From Tetracentron sinense (Eukaryota; Streptophyta; Magnoliopsida; Trochodendrales; Trochodendraceae): a DNA stretch of 64,000 bases. The position numbers and the translations under genes were made by a program. The stretch lies in the NCBI GenBank assembly GCA_015143295.1, contig CM026554.1, forward strand, positions 28,657,531 to 28,721,530, read 5' to 3'. The notes under the pieces are model-generated. The model worked only from the letters and a program-made list of their open reading frames with translations, had not been told where the DNA came from and made no database searches. Positions 53,989-64,000 of this stretch are shown here, piece by piece; positions within the stretch are counted from its first letter, which is position 1; each line of letters begins with the position of its first letter.

Positions 53989-54060
53989 GATGGACTACAG
54001 ACCCATTAGTTTGTTAGGTAGTATTTATAAAATTCTATTTACTAAAATAGTATTTAGTAG
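53989..54060 (+). pseudogene. Short LINE reverse transcriptase fragment, + strand
   Basis: Reads DYRPISLLGSIYKILFTKI, which matches the conserved DFRPISLVGSIYKI block of plant L1 ORF2. A second partial copy (DFRPIT) follows at 54077-54095. It is on the opposite strand to the surrounding LINE sequence, so it comes from a separate or rearranged insertion. Confidence 0.6.
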
Positions 54061-54187
54061 ATCTTTGATCTTGATGGACTTCAGACCCATTACTTTTAAG
54101 CCTCGTTTTCACAACTTTTAATTTGAGGTGAAAAATGGTGTTGGGGCAACCCCAAAACTTGGATTTTTTCCAAACCACCTCCACCAC

Positions 54188-55657
54188 CATGGAATCAAAA
54201 ATCGACATTATCGGCGATGTGTGCGACACATCTATATTTTTTACATGATATCGCACGATATCGAGGATATATCGACAATATATCGTTGATATCGTGCAAT
54301 ATCAACTGACATATATATATTGTATATATATTGTTTTTATAGATGGCTTTGGCTTCTCATTGCCTCACTCTTCTTATTTACATAAAATATCATTGTTACT
54401 TAAGATATTTATATGTAAATAACGTTATACCCCCCCCCCCCCCCCATTTGAATTCAATTAAAATTATCCTAGATCAAAATTCCTGAAGAATAAAAAGTTA
54501 ATTTTCCAGTTCAAGAACAAAATCGGCTTTTTAGCGCCTTTTTGAAGTTCAACTTTCAAATGCAAAAGTATTTCTTAAATCTTAAAATTTTATAAATTCT
54601 ACAATATCAAAACATTATTAAAACCCAAAAATCCGGTGAAAAATGTCTCATATTTTAGTCTTCAAAAATATTTTCATCTACAAAGTCAAAAAGTCAACTA
54701 ACAGTTTAGTAGAAAGAGACTTACATTTAAGATTTACAAAAAAAATATTAAGCATATTATGGGTAACCTCCTTTTAAAACACTCCCAATTTTAAATTCCA
54801 AAAGAACCATATGGATATATTTTTGGGTATTAGTCGTATGAATATCAGTATGGGGGTGTACAACCTTATGTGGCAGTGGTAGTAACAAATGTGTTCTCAG
54901 GAACATGGCTATGCACAGCCAGAGGGCTAATATCCATATGAATATGTTTCTGGGTATGAGCCACATCCATATGGGTATAGAGGTGTACAACCTCATGTGC
55001 CAGTACTGGTGGCAGTTGTGCCTTAGTACCCACAAACCCTAGTATCTATTGATGGGCGTGTTGTTATATTTTGGATAACATGACTACTAGTGTTATGTAC
55101 TTGAGTATATATTAATGTACTACCATAATGTGATGAGTTGGGCACAATATTATACCTATGTGGATAACCAGTATTATCGCCGACTTAGTCATGACAAAGA
55201 TGGCTTCGAGCCTCCACATAACTCCTAGTTCTGATTGTAGTTCTTTTGGTGGGTTGAATTATTATATATGTTTGTATTATTATGAATCTTATGAATTATG
55301 AATTTATGATTGATTGAGAAATGAATGAAACTATGTAAGTTAGTTATTATTTAGGAATATGAATCAATCATACATTGTGTCGTCAACGCACATCTTTTCC
55401 CCCTTCTCATTACATCTCCTATTGTACATTGTTGTTTTTTAAAATGTTATTATTCTCAAAGATGTATTGACATCTATAATCTATTTTAACATTTCTTGAA
55501 GCTCTACTGTAAAATTCCATATTTTGCTATTTTTTAAAAAAATCACCAATAAACGATATATCTTGTGATATATCCCCGATATATCTTGCGATATATCCCC
55601 GATATATCTTTTTCCCATTACTCGACATGTTGAGCGATATCGGTATTTAGAACCTTG
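54188..55657. mobile_element. hAT-type foldback element rich in GATATCG, 1.47 kb
   Basis: The ends are CATGGAATCAAAAATCGACA and CGATATCGGTATTTAGAACC plus TTG. The 8 bp duplication is TCCACCAC (54180-54187) and TCCACTAC (55658-55665), one mismatch; removing one copy rejoins the LINE frame. Both subterminal zones are full of GATATATCG and CGATATC palindromes. The interior holds a C-run (54430-54447) and a Tyr/Pro/Gly-like remnant at 54830-55030. A half copy lies at 25570-26010 and an end fragment at 4698-4735. Confidence 0.85.
54830..55030 (+). pseudogene. Coding-like remnant inside foldback element
   Basis: The + strand gives fragments such as QYGGVQPYVAVVV, HEYVSGYEPHPYGYRGVQPH-like text and VPVLVAV with frame shifts. 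Tandem similarity between 54850-54880 and 54975-55010. I do not recognise the source. Compare the Tyr/Gln-rich stretch in the element at 14799. Confidence 0.35.
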
Positions 55658-56104
55658 TCCACTACTAATAGAAAATCGGGATGTCCAAACCACATATTTT
55701 CAAACTTAAATGGTCTAGGACCACTCCCTTTGCTTTCATCTCCAAGCATATTGGAATGTGATCGAAGTGGGTCCTTTTTTTTTAAATCGGTAATCAAGCA
55801 TTTATATATAAGAGGAAGGCAAAGAAAATACAAATGAGCATATAGAACATAGTTCATTAGAACGTGAACCAAAGAAAAGAGCAAACATAGAACCCCAAGC
55901 TAGCCCCCATAATAACCCCTAATGACCCTACAAGTCAAGCAAAAACAAGCCTAGTCTCTTCCTTTCCTGCCTTACTGAGTCCCACTCCAATGCCAAAGAC
56001 CTAGGCCTATCACATAAACGAGAAGGAGAGGATGAAGAGTTCTCTAAAACTCTCCTATTCCTCTCTCTCCAAAAAGACCAAGCTATGACTCCCGGTAAAA
56101 TCTT

Positions 56105-56500
56105 CTACAACACCAACCATGATCCTTCCCCACTTACCAAATCCCAACAGGATAAGGAGTTTTGAAAGGAAGAAGGAAAGACCCATGATACGCCCATGCG
56201 AGAAACAAAGAAACTCATCTCACGAGCTATAGGGCAATGCAAGAGAAGGTGATCTACCGTCTCTTCCGCTTGGAGGCATATAAAACAACAATTAGCCTTC
56301 CTCCACCCTCGACTTTTCAAGTGGTCACAAGTGAGAATTTTATTCAAAACCGCATTCCATAGAAAAAATGATACTTTAGATGGAATACTTGGATTCCACA
56401 CAGCCCTATGAGGAAAAGGAATGGAAGGCTCAACTTCAAGCAACTGCACTAGAGATCTCACTAAAAAACGATTCTTGTTGTCCGAGACCAAATTCTGCAA
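56105..56500 (-). pseudogene. LINE ORF2 zf-RVT region
   Basis: AVWNPSIPSKVSFFLWNAVL, KILTCDHLKSRGW, and CCFICLQAEETVDHLLLHCP with the Cys/His pattern C-x2-C-x8-H-x4-C of plant LINE zf-RVT domains. It lies C-terminal to the reverse transcriptase. Confidence 0.85.
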
Positions 56501-56682
56501 TCCCGGCCCTGAGAAACTGAAGGGAGAGACCCCAAACGCTCTAACAACCTGCCAAACTCAACAATTTCCCAATCATTTAAACCTCTTCTTAGTTTGGGGT
56601 ACCAAGCCCCCCCGCTACCTTTGTCAATATAATCCTCGATTGACGCCTGCCTGTCAAAGCTAAGGGAAATATAGTAGCAAAA

Positions 56683-58613
56683 TCATCCTGCAACCTCATG
56701 GCCCACTCCACACATCCTTCCAGAAACTGATCTCAATCCCATCACCGTGGGGCCTCGACACTTTCTTAGGAACCCAACATGAAACTGGGTATTTGGCGAC
56801 GATGTGAGATCGCTAGAGACTCTTTCCTCTGCGAACGTCCAAATCAATTTCCTTAGGAGAGCCTTGTTGACCAAAGACAACGACTTCAAATTAAGACCTA
56901 TTTCCCTCTTTCGGCAACAAATGCGGCTCCACTCAACTAGATGATACTTAAACTGACCTCCTTTCTCATGCTACAAGAACTCCCTCTGCATATGTTTGAT
57001 AGTCATAGCCACCGAGCGGGGGATAACCAAAATAGACATGAAGTATGTTGGCAAACTACTCAGAGTGCTGTGAATCAACGTTAACTTCCCCTCTTTTGAT
57101 AAAAAAAGATGTCTGCCATCCTGACAATCTCCTGGCTATTCTCTCCAACACCGGGGCCCACGCTGCCTTAGATTTGAATCGAGCTCTGAGGGGCATCCCT
57201 AAATAAACCGAAGGGAGGGACCCGACCCTACAACCAATACTCTCCTCTAGGATATCAAGATCAAATACCTCCCCGACCCCCACTATTTCAGATTTGGACA
57301 AGTCAACCCGCATCCCGGAGACAGCTTTAAAGCAATGAAGTAAACCTTTCAAAGAACCAAGATCCCGACAAGAAGCTCTACAAAAAATTAATGTATCGTC
57401 GGCAAACTGGTGGTGAGAGATCCTCCACCTATCTCTCCCGAGAGAAAAACCTTCAAAGAACACTCCGTCAGCTTGAGACAACACCCTACTCAAAGCTTTT
57501 AAGACCATGATGAAAAGAAAAGGAAAAAGAGGGTCCCCTTTTTTCAAACCCCTAGAACTTTGAAAGTAACCAGCTGGGCTTCCATTAATGAGGATGAAAA
57601 AAGACACCGATGAGATGCACCATTGCATCCAATGACACCACTTTGGACGAAAACTCATTCTGTTCATCACGTAACTCAAGAATTCGTAATTGATGTGATC
57701 ATAGGGTTTCTCCAGATCCACTTTGCACAAAATACCTATATCCTTAGATCTATTCCTAGCATCGATACATCCATTGGCTATTAGGATATCATGAAGAATT
57801 TGTCTGCCACCCACAAATGCTCCTTAATGGGGGAAGATAATGAGGCCCATCACTCTCTAAAGGCGACGAACTAAGACTTTGGAAATGATCTTGTATACAC
57901 TACTAAAAAGGCTAATCGGCTTATAATCTTTGAATCCACAGCTCCTTTATGTTTCGGGATCAACACAACAAAAGTATTGTTGATAACTCTATCAAAACGC
58001 CCAAACTTGTACAATTCTCTCATCACAGCTAGGAAATCCTTACCAACAATATCCCAACAGAAACGGTAAAATTCAATCATGAATCCATCCGGGCTAGAGC
58101 CTTATCCCCTGCCATATCTCGGATGGCCCCCAAGACCTCCTCCTCAAAATCTCCCTCCAAGGATTCTCTTTGATCAGCTGGAAGACCTTCAAATGGTAAG
58201 CCTTCTAATTTGGGGCATCAAGATTCTTTTTCCTTATATAGATCCTGATAGAAAGACACCACACTATCCAAAATCTCTATTGCACCCTCCCGCCAGTCCC
58301 CCTTCACCTTAAGTCTAGATATGAAGTTACTTTTCCGATGAAAGTTAGCCATCCTGTGAAAAAAGTTGGCCATCCTGTAAAAGTCAAACCCAACCTTCTG
58401 CTTCCAACTAATCTTCTCTAATCTAGCTGTATGCAAGTACTCCACTTTCATTGCCTCCCTTGAATGGGCTTCCTTAGTGAAGAGAGATCTCGAGTCCTCC
58501 GCTAAATCCAACTCCCCTATGCCATGCAGGAGGCTAGCTAGCCTAACTTTGATGTGACCAAAAACTTCTCTATTCCAGGCTTTGAGGCAGACTTTGAGAG
58601 TGTCATGCCCCAA
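56683..58613 (-). pseudogene. LINE ORF2 reverse transcriptase, broken
   Basis: Minus strand: WNREVFGHIKVRLASLLHGI near 58550, FYRFCWDIVGKDFLAVMREL near 58050, FVVLIPKHKGAV, GRQILHDILIANGCIDARNR, KDIGILCKVDLEKPYDHINY, LKKGDPLFPFLFIMVLKALS, and the catalytic block HHQFADDTLIFCRASCRDL near 57400. FADD is intact. Frameshifts near 57815, 57870 and 58210 break the frame. Confidence 0.87.
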
Positions 58614-59384
58614 AATACCCCTTGGGAGTTAAGGGATACTTTGGTCTTGACTATACTTAACCTATCAAACCATCCTGCAATGAACAAGGTGAACTAATCC
58701 AATAATAACAATGATCAGAGTGCGGAAGCTCATAAAAAGTGTGGAAGCTCATGATCAACTTTTTCTTTTTAAAATAAGGTAATCTGTATCCCAAGTTTAC
58801 ATATACAATCACAAACATCAAAGCAAAGGTGGACATGCCCACCTATCAAAATACAAAATCATAACTCTCTCTCTCTCTCAGCACTCGTCTGGGTACGGCC
58901 ATCTATCTAAGTCTCTCGCCTCCACTTGAGGCTCTACCATAGGATCCATGTGATGCTCCTCCTCACCATAATCCTCCTCGATCCAAGGATCAAGAGCGCA
59001 GATATCAAACCGAGTACCTACCGACATGAAAGTCCGGCTGAGTATGGAATACTCAGCGAGTACAAGCTACTAGCTAAACAGTAGTAATAACATGTACAAG
59101 AGAACATTGATTTGCACAATCAGTAAAACAATATAAGATCATCATATGCATGCATGAATGCGAAAACCCGATACAGTCATACTTCAAAATCGTGTCTTGT
59201 CTTGTCTTGAAAACAGTTGTTTGGGTGTGTTCATGTGTTTTCAATCTTGCTTGTCATACTTGAAAACAATGTGTGGTCTTGGGTCTCGTTCGTAAGAATC
59301 ACATATATATCATGTCTTGATTGGAATTACGTGTCTTGTGTTCTTGCTTGACTTGCCATGACTTGACTTGCCTTGTTTTCTTAT

Positions 59385-59655
59385 GAGCCAGATGTTAGTG
59401 CCCCGTGAATATGAATACATATATATAGATATCGAAAGAGGGGTACACTAACATCCTTGACCGGCCCTATGTCCAGCTTGATCAACTTGTTTTCTTGTGA
59501 GCCAAGTATGACATATCTTGCGATATGCCCTACCCTTGACCGGCCCGATGTCCGGCTTTATCCACCTGCTTGTTTACTTGTGAGCCAGGTATGACATATC
59601 CGGAGATATGCCCTACTCTTGACCGGCCCGATGTCCGGCTTTATCATTCATATCG
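59385..59655. repeat. Tandem array in solo LTR (about 110 bp unit)
   Basis: The unit holds TTGTGAGCCAGGTATGACAT, ATATGCCCTACTCTTGACC and GGCCCGATGTCCGGCTTTAT. About two and a half copies. Same LTR region as the arrays at 8810, 23745 and 32270. Confidence 0.75.
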
Positions 59656-60496
59656 TGAATCACTTTTGTTGTGGTAGTTCAAATACGTGTACTTTGAAAA
59701 CATCGGTCCATGGATGCATGCGTGTTTGTGTGTGACAATCTATGGCAATCATGCTAGCATAAGTGATCAAAAAGGGAAAGACATACCACATCTTAATCCT
59801 ACTTAAATTCATGTGAGAATCGAGCCATAAGGAAAACATTGCATGAAGGTTAGTCTTTTAAGAAACATTTCATGGTTCGTGTCTTCATAATTTTCATCTA
59901 ATTCATTTTATTCTCATTTAGGCATTTTATACTTGGCAAGCATCACATTCCTAGTCCTTTGATTGAAGTTTCTTAGTGCATATTTTACAACAAACACAAG
60001 GGTGTATTCATTATTTATGAAATGCCCATCCACCATTATCCATCACACTACATACATCACACCACATGACATCTAATCGCCAATCCATCATCCATTCATC
60101 CATCCACAACATCCCCATTTCTATCTTGTTTATATTTAGGAGAATTGGTGTATTTCAAAAAGGGGAAATCACAAGATAAAAACCATCATTTTTAAAGGAG
60201 AAACCCTTATTACTACTAAGCTAGTTAGTAAGGGTGTACTAACCTTGTGAGCATCCCTTCTTAGTTTGAAGAAACCCTTGAACAAGAATCCCAACTTGAG
60301 GAAGAAAATCCTTGCTTAAGAGGATGATCCAAGATTGATTTGGACTCTCTTTGATCTCCACAAGACCCCTCTTGGAAATCCCCAAACCTTTCCTCTCCTT
60401 CCTCTCTTTTCCTCTCAAAAAGTCCCTCTCTAAGTGTTAGGAACCTTGGACCCTTGAATATACCTGAAAAACCAAAAAAAAAACGTTTCTGGGTGA

Positions 60497-60612
60497 TCTC
60501 GCTCGAGCGGGCCTCAATCTCGCTCGAGCGGGTTGCTCCTGGCCTCAAAAACCCATTTTTCGCCGATCTCGCTCGAGCGGATTTGGATCTCTCTCGAGCG
60601 AGTTCTTCTGCA
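60497..60612. repeat. Four palindromic CTCGCTCGAGCGG motifs in solo LTR
   Basis: GATCTCGCTCGAGCGG or a variant occurs at about 60497, 60518, 60566 and 60590, centred on CTCGAG. CpG-rich against an AT-rich background. Confidence 0.85.
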
Positions 60613-61133
60613 AAAACCCGCTTTGGTAAATCGGCCATAACTTTTGATTCGGTGGTCCGATTTTGACGATTCAACTTGCGTTGGATTCGCCTTTCGAAGG
60701 GGAATAACTTTTATGTTTTGTAAAACTCCTAATTTTGAGTTTTACTTTACCAAAAATGGCTCCAAAGATGACTGGTCTGTAAATGGGTTTCGACAGCCCA
60801 AATTTTCAACAGTCCCGATTTTGGAAATCGGACTTTTGACTCAACTCTGACTCAAAATTAAGGAAAATGGTAAACATGAACCTCGAAGAGGGTTCCAATA
60901 CCTTAACAAAAATTTAAGAATCGCTCCATTCCGATCAGTTATGAGCGAACTAGAGCTTTTCAAAGTTGAGGGTATGCTAAGGCATAACCCTTGTTAACAC
61001 TTAAGAGTATTCTATACTCTTGCCTACTTCATTCCAAACACCCATATACAAAAATAAATTTTTTTAAAAAGCTTTAATACATCATATAATTCATCAAACT
61101 AGGCAATTAAGATCTGGGGTTCTATAGAGAGCC

Positions 61134-61981
61134 TTAAGCTTGAGCCCAAATCTTGTACTGGCTGAACCCTGACCCGCTCTGGCATTCCAAACTGGCATTC
61201 CAAACTTCTGCCACTACCCCCTGTAAGCCTATCATCTTGAAGCCACATGTTCTCGAACCTAAACGGCGTGGGGCCCCCACGGAATTGCCCTTACTCCAAT
61301 ATAAGTGGAACATGATTTGAGATAGGACGAGGCAAAGAAGACTCGATGCAATTAGGAAACTCACCCTCCCATTCCAGGGAATAAAAGAACCTATCCAATC
61401 TGATCAACTCTTGCCTCTCTAAAAAAGCCCTGAATCTCCTCATCTTGGCATTCACCACACAACCACCTTTTCGCTCCTCGGAGGAACGAATACTATTAAA
61501 ATCTCCGCCCACACACCAGGGAGCACCCCATCTAACACTAACATCATCCAGCTCCTCCCAGAACACCACATCGTCCGCCCCACCAGAAGGGCCGTAGACT
61601 CCTGAAAAGACCCAAGAAAACTCTTCTCCCACCCATCGGCAATAAATGGAAATCGAATACGCCCCTTATTCTGACTATCACCTCCAACTTCTCCTTGTCC
61701 CACAACAATAGAATACCTCCCGAGGCTCCTAAAGATGGAATGGCGAGCCACTGAGGGATAAAAATATCCCATACCTTGCGAATGATGAAATCTTGAACCA
61801 CTTCTAGCTTAGTCTCCTGGACACACAAAATTGTCGGCCTCCTAGATCTCACCAGGTGCTGAATAGCCACACGCTTCTTCGGAAGACCCAAACCCCGTAC
61901 ATTCCAAGATAAGATAGAGAAATCTATCATTGAGAAATTTTCTGGCCCTTTCCTAAAATCGGATTGCACGGAACAATCCAC
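61134..61981 (-). pseudogene. LINE ORF2 endonuclease (APE-type), broken
   Basis: MIDFSILSWNVRGLGLPKKR, RRPTILCVQETKLE, GASGGILLLWDKEKLEV, then in another frame VFSGVYGPSGGADDVVFWEE, PWCVGGDFNSIRSSEERKGG and SNHVPLILEW. The SWNVRG, QETK, GDFN and SNHVP (usually SDH) blocks are those of APE-type nickase domains. SDH changed to SNH and a frameshift near 61630 make this copy inactive. Confidence 0.87.
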
Positions 61982-61984
61982 CTT

Positions 61985-64000
61985 GTCTTAGATTTCTTCT
62001 CGGACTTCTCATCTCCCTCTCTAGTGAGACGCATAAATAGCATCCTAGCTTCCTTCTCTCTACTCACAAAAGAAAGGCCAAGAAACTTCCCAAGATTCTC
62101 TAGTTGGCTTGGACTCCTTGGAATCCAACTTTCTGGCTCACGGCAATGAGTAGCTTGGGGACTCTTGGCCGCTCTGAGAACTATGGACGGGAGACACTGA
62201 CTTGGATCTTGGTGGAATTTCAGTGGGATCCCTATCACCTGCCTTCAAACAAGGGCCCTCCTCTCCTTCTTCATTGAGCCGTGGTATCAAATTTCTATGA
62301 ACTGACGAAATTGAAACATTAGACTCATCAAAGGAACACAAGGTAAGCTCGAGATCCGCCCTCTTCTCCTTTGAAAGTGGAAGAGAAGGGATCTCGAGGG
62401 CTGAGGGTTTAGGTGTACCTCTTAAAGGAACAGTTGGTGTATCCCCTTTCTCTCAATCCCATCCCCTTCTCGCACTGATTTGAGAGTTGCTATCGCTCCC
62501 GAATGCGATAAGACCTGTTCCTTTGGTCCTCTTCCCGACATTACTTCCGCAAAACAAGCTAGAATTGAGTTTGCAGGATAAAAGATAGGTAGGTCTAGCC
62601 TGCTGGTAGAATTTGTCACTGCTACAAAGGGATGAGAGTGTTGATCGAAATCAAGTCCTTCTCGAGGAAGAGATGCTGGGATTGGGGGAACTTCCTCTAA
62701 CGAAACGGAAAAATCCTGACGTTGAGCGTCCCTTCCCGGCACGAATGTCCAAGGGAACAAATGAATGGAGTGTCTGTTTCTCGTTGGCCAACCCCATAAA
62801 AGGAGCTGGGACAGAAGATGGGGAAACGTCCTCCTCCGAAGAGGAATCTACACGACTGTGAACACCCCGTCCCGGCACCGCTTCTGCAAAACAGGCTAGG
62901 CTTAGACTCAAGGGAAGAGTGAAAGAGGGAGCTACTGGAGTTGGGTTGACCTTCGCTGCATCTGCTCCACTTGCTACTAACTGATTCTGAGAGTCTGTCT
63001 CTTCCGGGTCCACTATTTGGCTTTGATGCAGGTCACTTGAAGCCTAAAATCCCATCTCTAAGGTTGTGACTATCTCTGAAAAGACCAAAGGGGTATATTG
63101 CTCCATCTCCGTGTTGTCGTCCCAAAACCTACCTTGCAACTGATTACCCGAAGAAGGAGGGGAGACTTACCCTTGCTGATCTCGCATTGTAACAATATTC
63201 CCCTCCGACACTCCGACGCCTCTGGATTTTGGGGTATACGGCAAGCCTCCCTCCCCTTCCACCTACATATCGCCCTCAACAGGAACCCCCAATCCCATCT
63301 CTCCACTGCCCCCTCTTGATCTACTCGCCTCTACTGCCGGAAAAGCTCGTCGTCTTCCACCCCTCGAGGACGACTCCCCTTGGCCTGAGGTGAGAGAATT
63401 ACTCGACGAATCACTCCGAGAATCCAAGCTTAGGCAAATTGTCGGAGAAGCACTGTCTGAGGGAGTCTTTCTCTGTATATCACTCCCCTCCCCTAATCCT
63501 GACTGCTCCATAAGATTGAAAATCGGCAGATTTTGAGCCCTAGAAGAAATCATGTTAGGGCCTAGGCTCACTCCAAAAATCAAGTGGTCTACACCAAATG
63601 GATCCGGATCGGTCTCACCCACAAGGGCCAATGGAGAAAATACAACGGCCGAAGCCCCCTTAATACAATCTGATGACAACTGGCCCACGAGAAGGGGCGA
63701 GGCTGAAGGGCCTTGCTTCACGGGCCCAATGATCGGCCCAGACACAGGATCCAGACCCTTCTCTCGTGGATCCAACTGGATAAGAGTAAAAGTCTCCTCA
63801 CTAATGAAACCCCTTCCAGAAGCCTCACTTTCCTTGGTTTCCACTCAAAGTCTGGTTAGCTCTGCCCTCAGGCTCCCTTTTCTCCCCCCTAATTCTTCTC
63901 CAATTTCTTTTTTGAAAACTTCCCTCTGCCCCTTCTGGCACTTTCCTTTTCTGCGATAACCTTGCTAGCTGCTATGGGTAGGCTTCACCTGCTATCTAAC
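61985..64000 (-). pseudogene. LINE ORF1-like Ser/Pro-rich region, 5' incomplete
   Basis: Minus-strand frames around 63263-63844, 62651-63013, 62422-62760 and 61985-62240 are Ser, Pro and Glu rich and join by shifts into one ORF1-like C-terminal tail that ends just before the endonuclease start. Plant L1 ORF1 has such a tail after its RRM and zinc knuckle; those domains would lie beyond 64000. I base the call mainly on position. Confidence 0.55.

Larger units (their letters stand above)
54096..55774 (-). mobile_element. Older LINE fragment (endonuclease to linker), minus strand
   Basis: On the minus strand: DHIPICLEMKAKG near 55745, FKFENMWFGHPDF near 55690, then, after the hAT-type element 54188-55657 is skipped, VVEVVWKKSKFWGCP and HLKLKVVKTRLKS at 54110-54185. 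This is the end of the L1 endonuclease domain and the linker. It is cut at 55774 by the poly-A end of the younger LINE; its 5' continuation should lie beyond base 64000. Confidence 0.75.
58601..61126 (-). mobile_element. Solo LTR (gypsy-like), 2.53 kb, inserted in LINE
   Basis: The edges TGTCATGCCCCAAAATACCC and GGGGTTCTATA are flanked by a perfect 5 bp duplication, GAGAG (58596-58600 and 61127-61131). Removing it rejoins the LINE frame between endonuclease and reverse transcriptase. The left 500 bp is similar to the solo LTR at 7797: AAAATACCCC, GCGGAAGCTC, GTGGACAT, then a TCCGGCTGAGTATGGAATAC block. No internal coding region. Confidence 0.88.
55775..64000 (-). mobile_element. Younger L1-type LINE, minus strand, nearly complete within window
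   Basis: The 3' end is a poly-A of nine (poly-T 55775-55783 on +). Going 3' to 5': zf-RVT region (56105-56500), reverse transcriptase (about 56690-58600), endonuclease (about 61130-61950), and an ORF1-like region (about 61980-64000, continuing out of the window). It is interrupted by the solo LTR 58601-61126. It lies inside the older LINE at 55774. Frames are broken at several points, so it is inactive. Confidence 0.85.

Overview
This window is nuclear DNA from a flowering plant. The evidence is a plant-type paladin-like gene split by long introns, plus Ty1-copia, Ty3-gypsy-like, L1-type LINE and hAT elements nested inside those introns. The lineage cannot be fixed from sequence alone; very long, transposon-filled introns are typical of large plant genomes. 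There are no bacterial operons, CRISPR arrays or recognisable rRNA or tRNA genes.

The one host gene runs on the + strand from before base 1 to beyond base 64000. Sixteen exons between 1 and 52841 join in a single open frame of about 1,114 codons with GT..AG introns. They encode a protein of the paladin family: repeated cysteine-phosphatase-like modules, two with an intact [11 protein letters not shown] loop (28249-28375, and 38331-38654 joined to 38776-39378) and a last one in which the loop is replaced by a SHTGFGG stretch. About 60 N-terminal residues and the C-terminal end lie outside the window (judged from memory of the family).

Layout. 1-2023: five exons. 2024-28248: a 26.2 kb intron holding a decayed copia copy (4289-about 7232), a broken hAT element (from about 7228 to about 13.8 kb or further) carrying a solo LTR and a LINE 3' end, a foldback element (14799-15733), a 9.3 kb gypsy-like LTR complex whose LTR halves are palindromic (16053-25387), part of a GATATC-rich element (25570-26010) and a GTAACG-rich MITE (26747-27117). 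28249-30356: four exons. 30357-37414: a 7.1 kb intron with a CCTAGGCG-rich hAT-type element (31506-35087) containing another solo LTR. 37415-39692: four exons. 39693-51442: an 11.8 kb intron with a younger copia element (42088-46963) inserted in the reverse transcriptase of an older one. 51443-52841: three exons. 52842-64000: the start of the next intron, with an old LINE hit by a hAT-type element and by a second LINE, which is itself hit by a third solo LTR.

Most insertions are dated relative to each other by target-site duplications read directly from the sequence: 5 bp for LTR elements and 8 bp for hAT-type elements. Two patterns look least explained by standard annotation. First, several foldback elements share CATGGTT-like ends and 8 bp duplications, but each is packed with its own palindromic subterminal motif. 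Second, a group of related LTRs (2.5-2.9 kb as solo copies) carries an unrelated-looking tandem array in the same relative place in each member.
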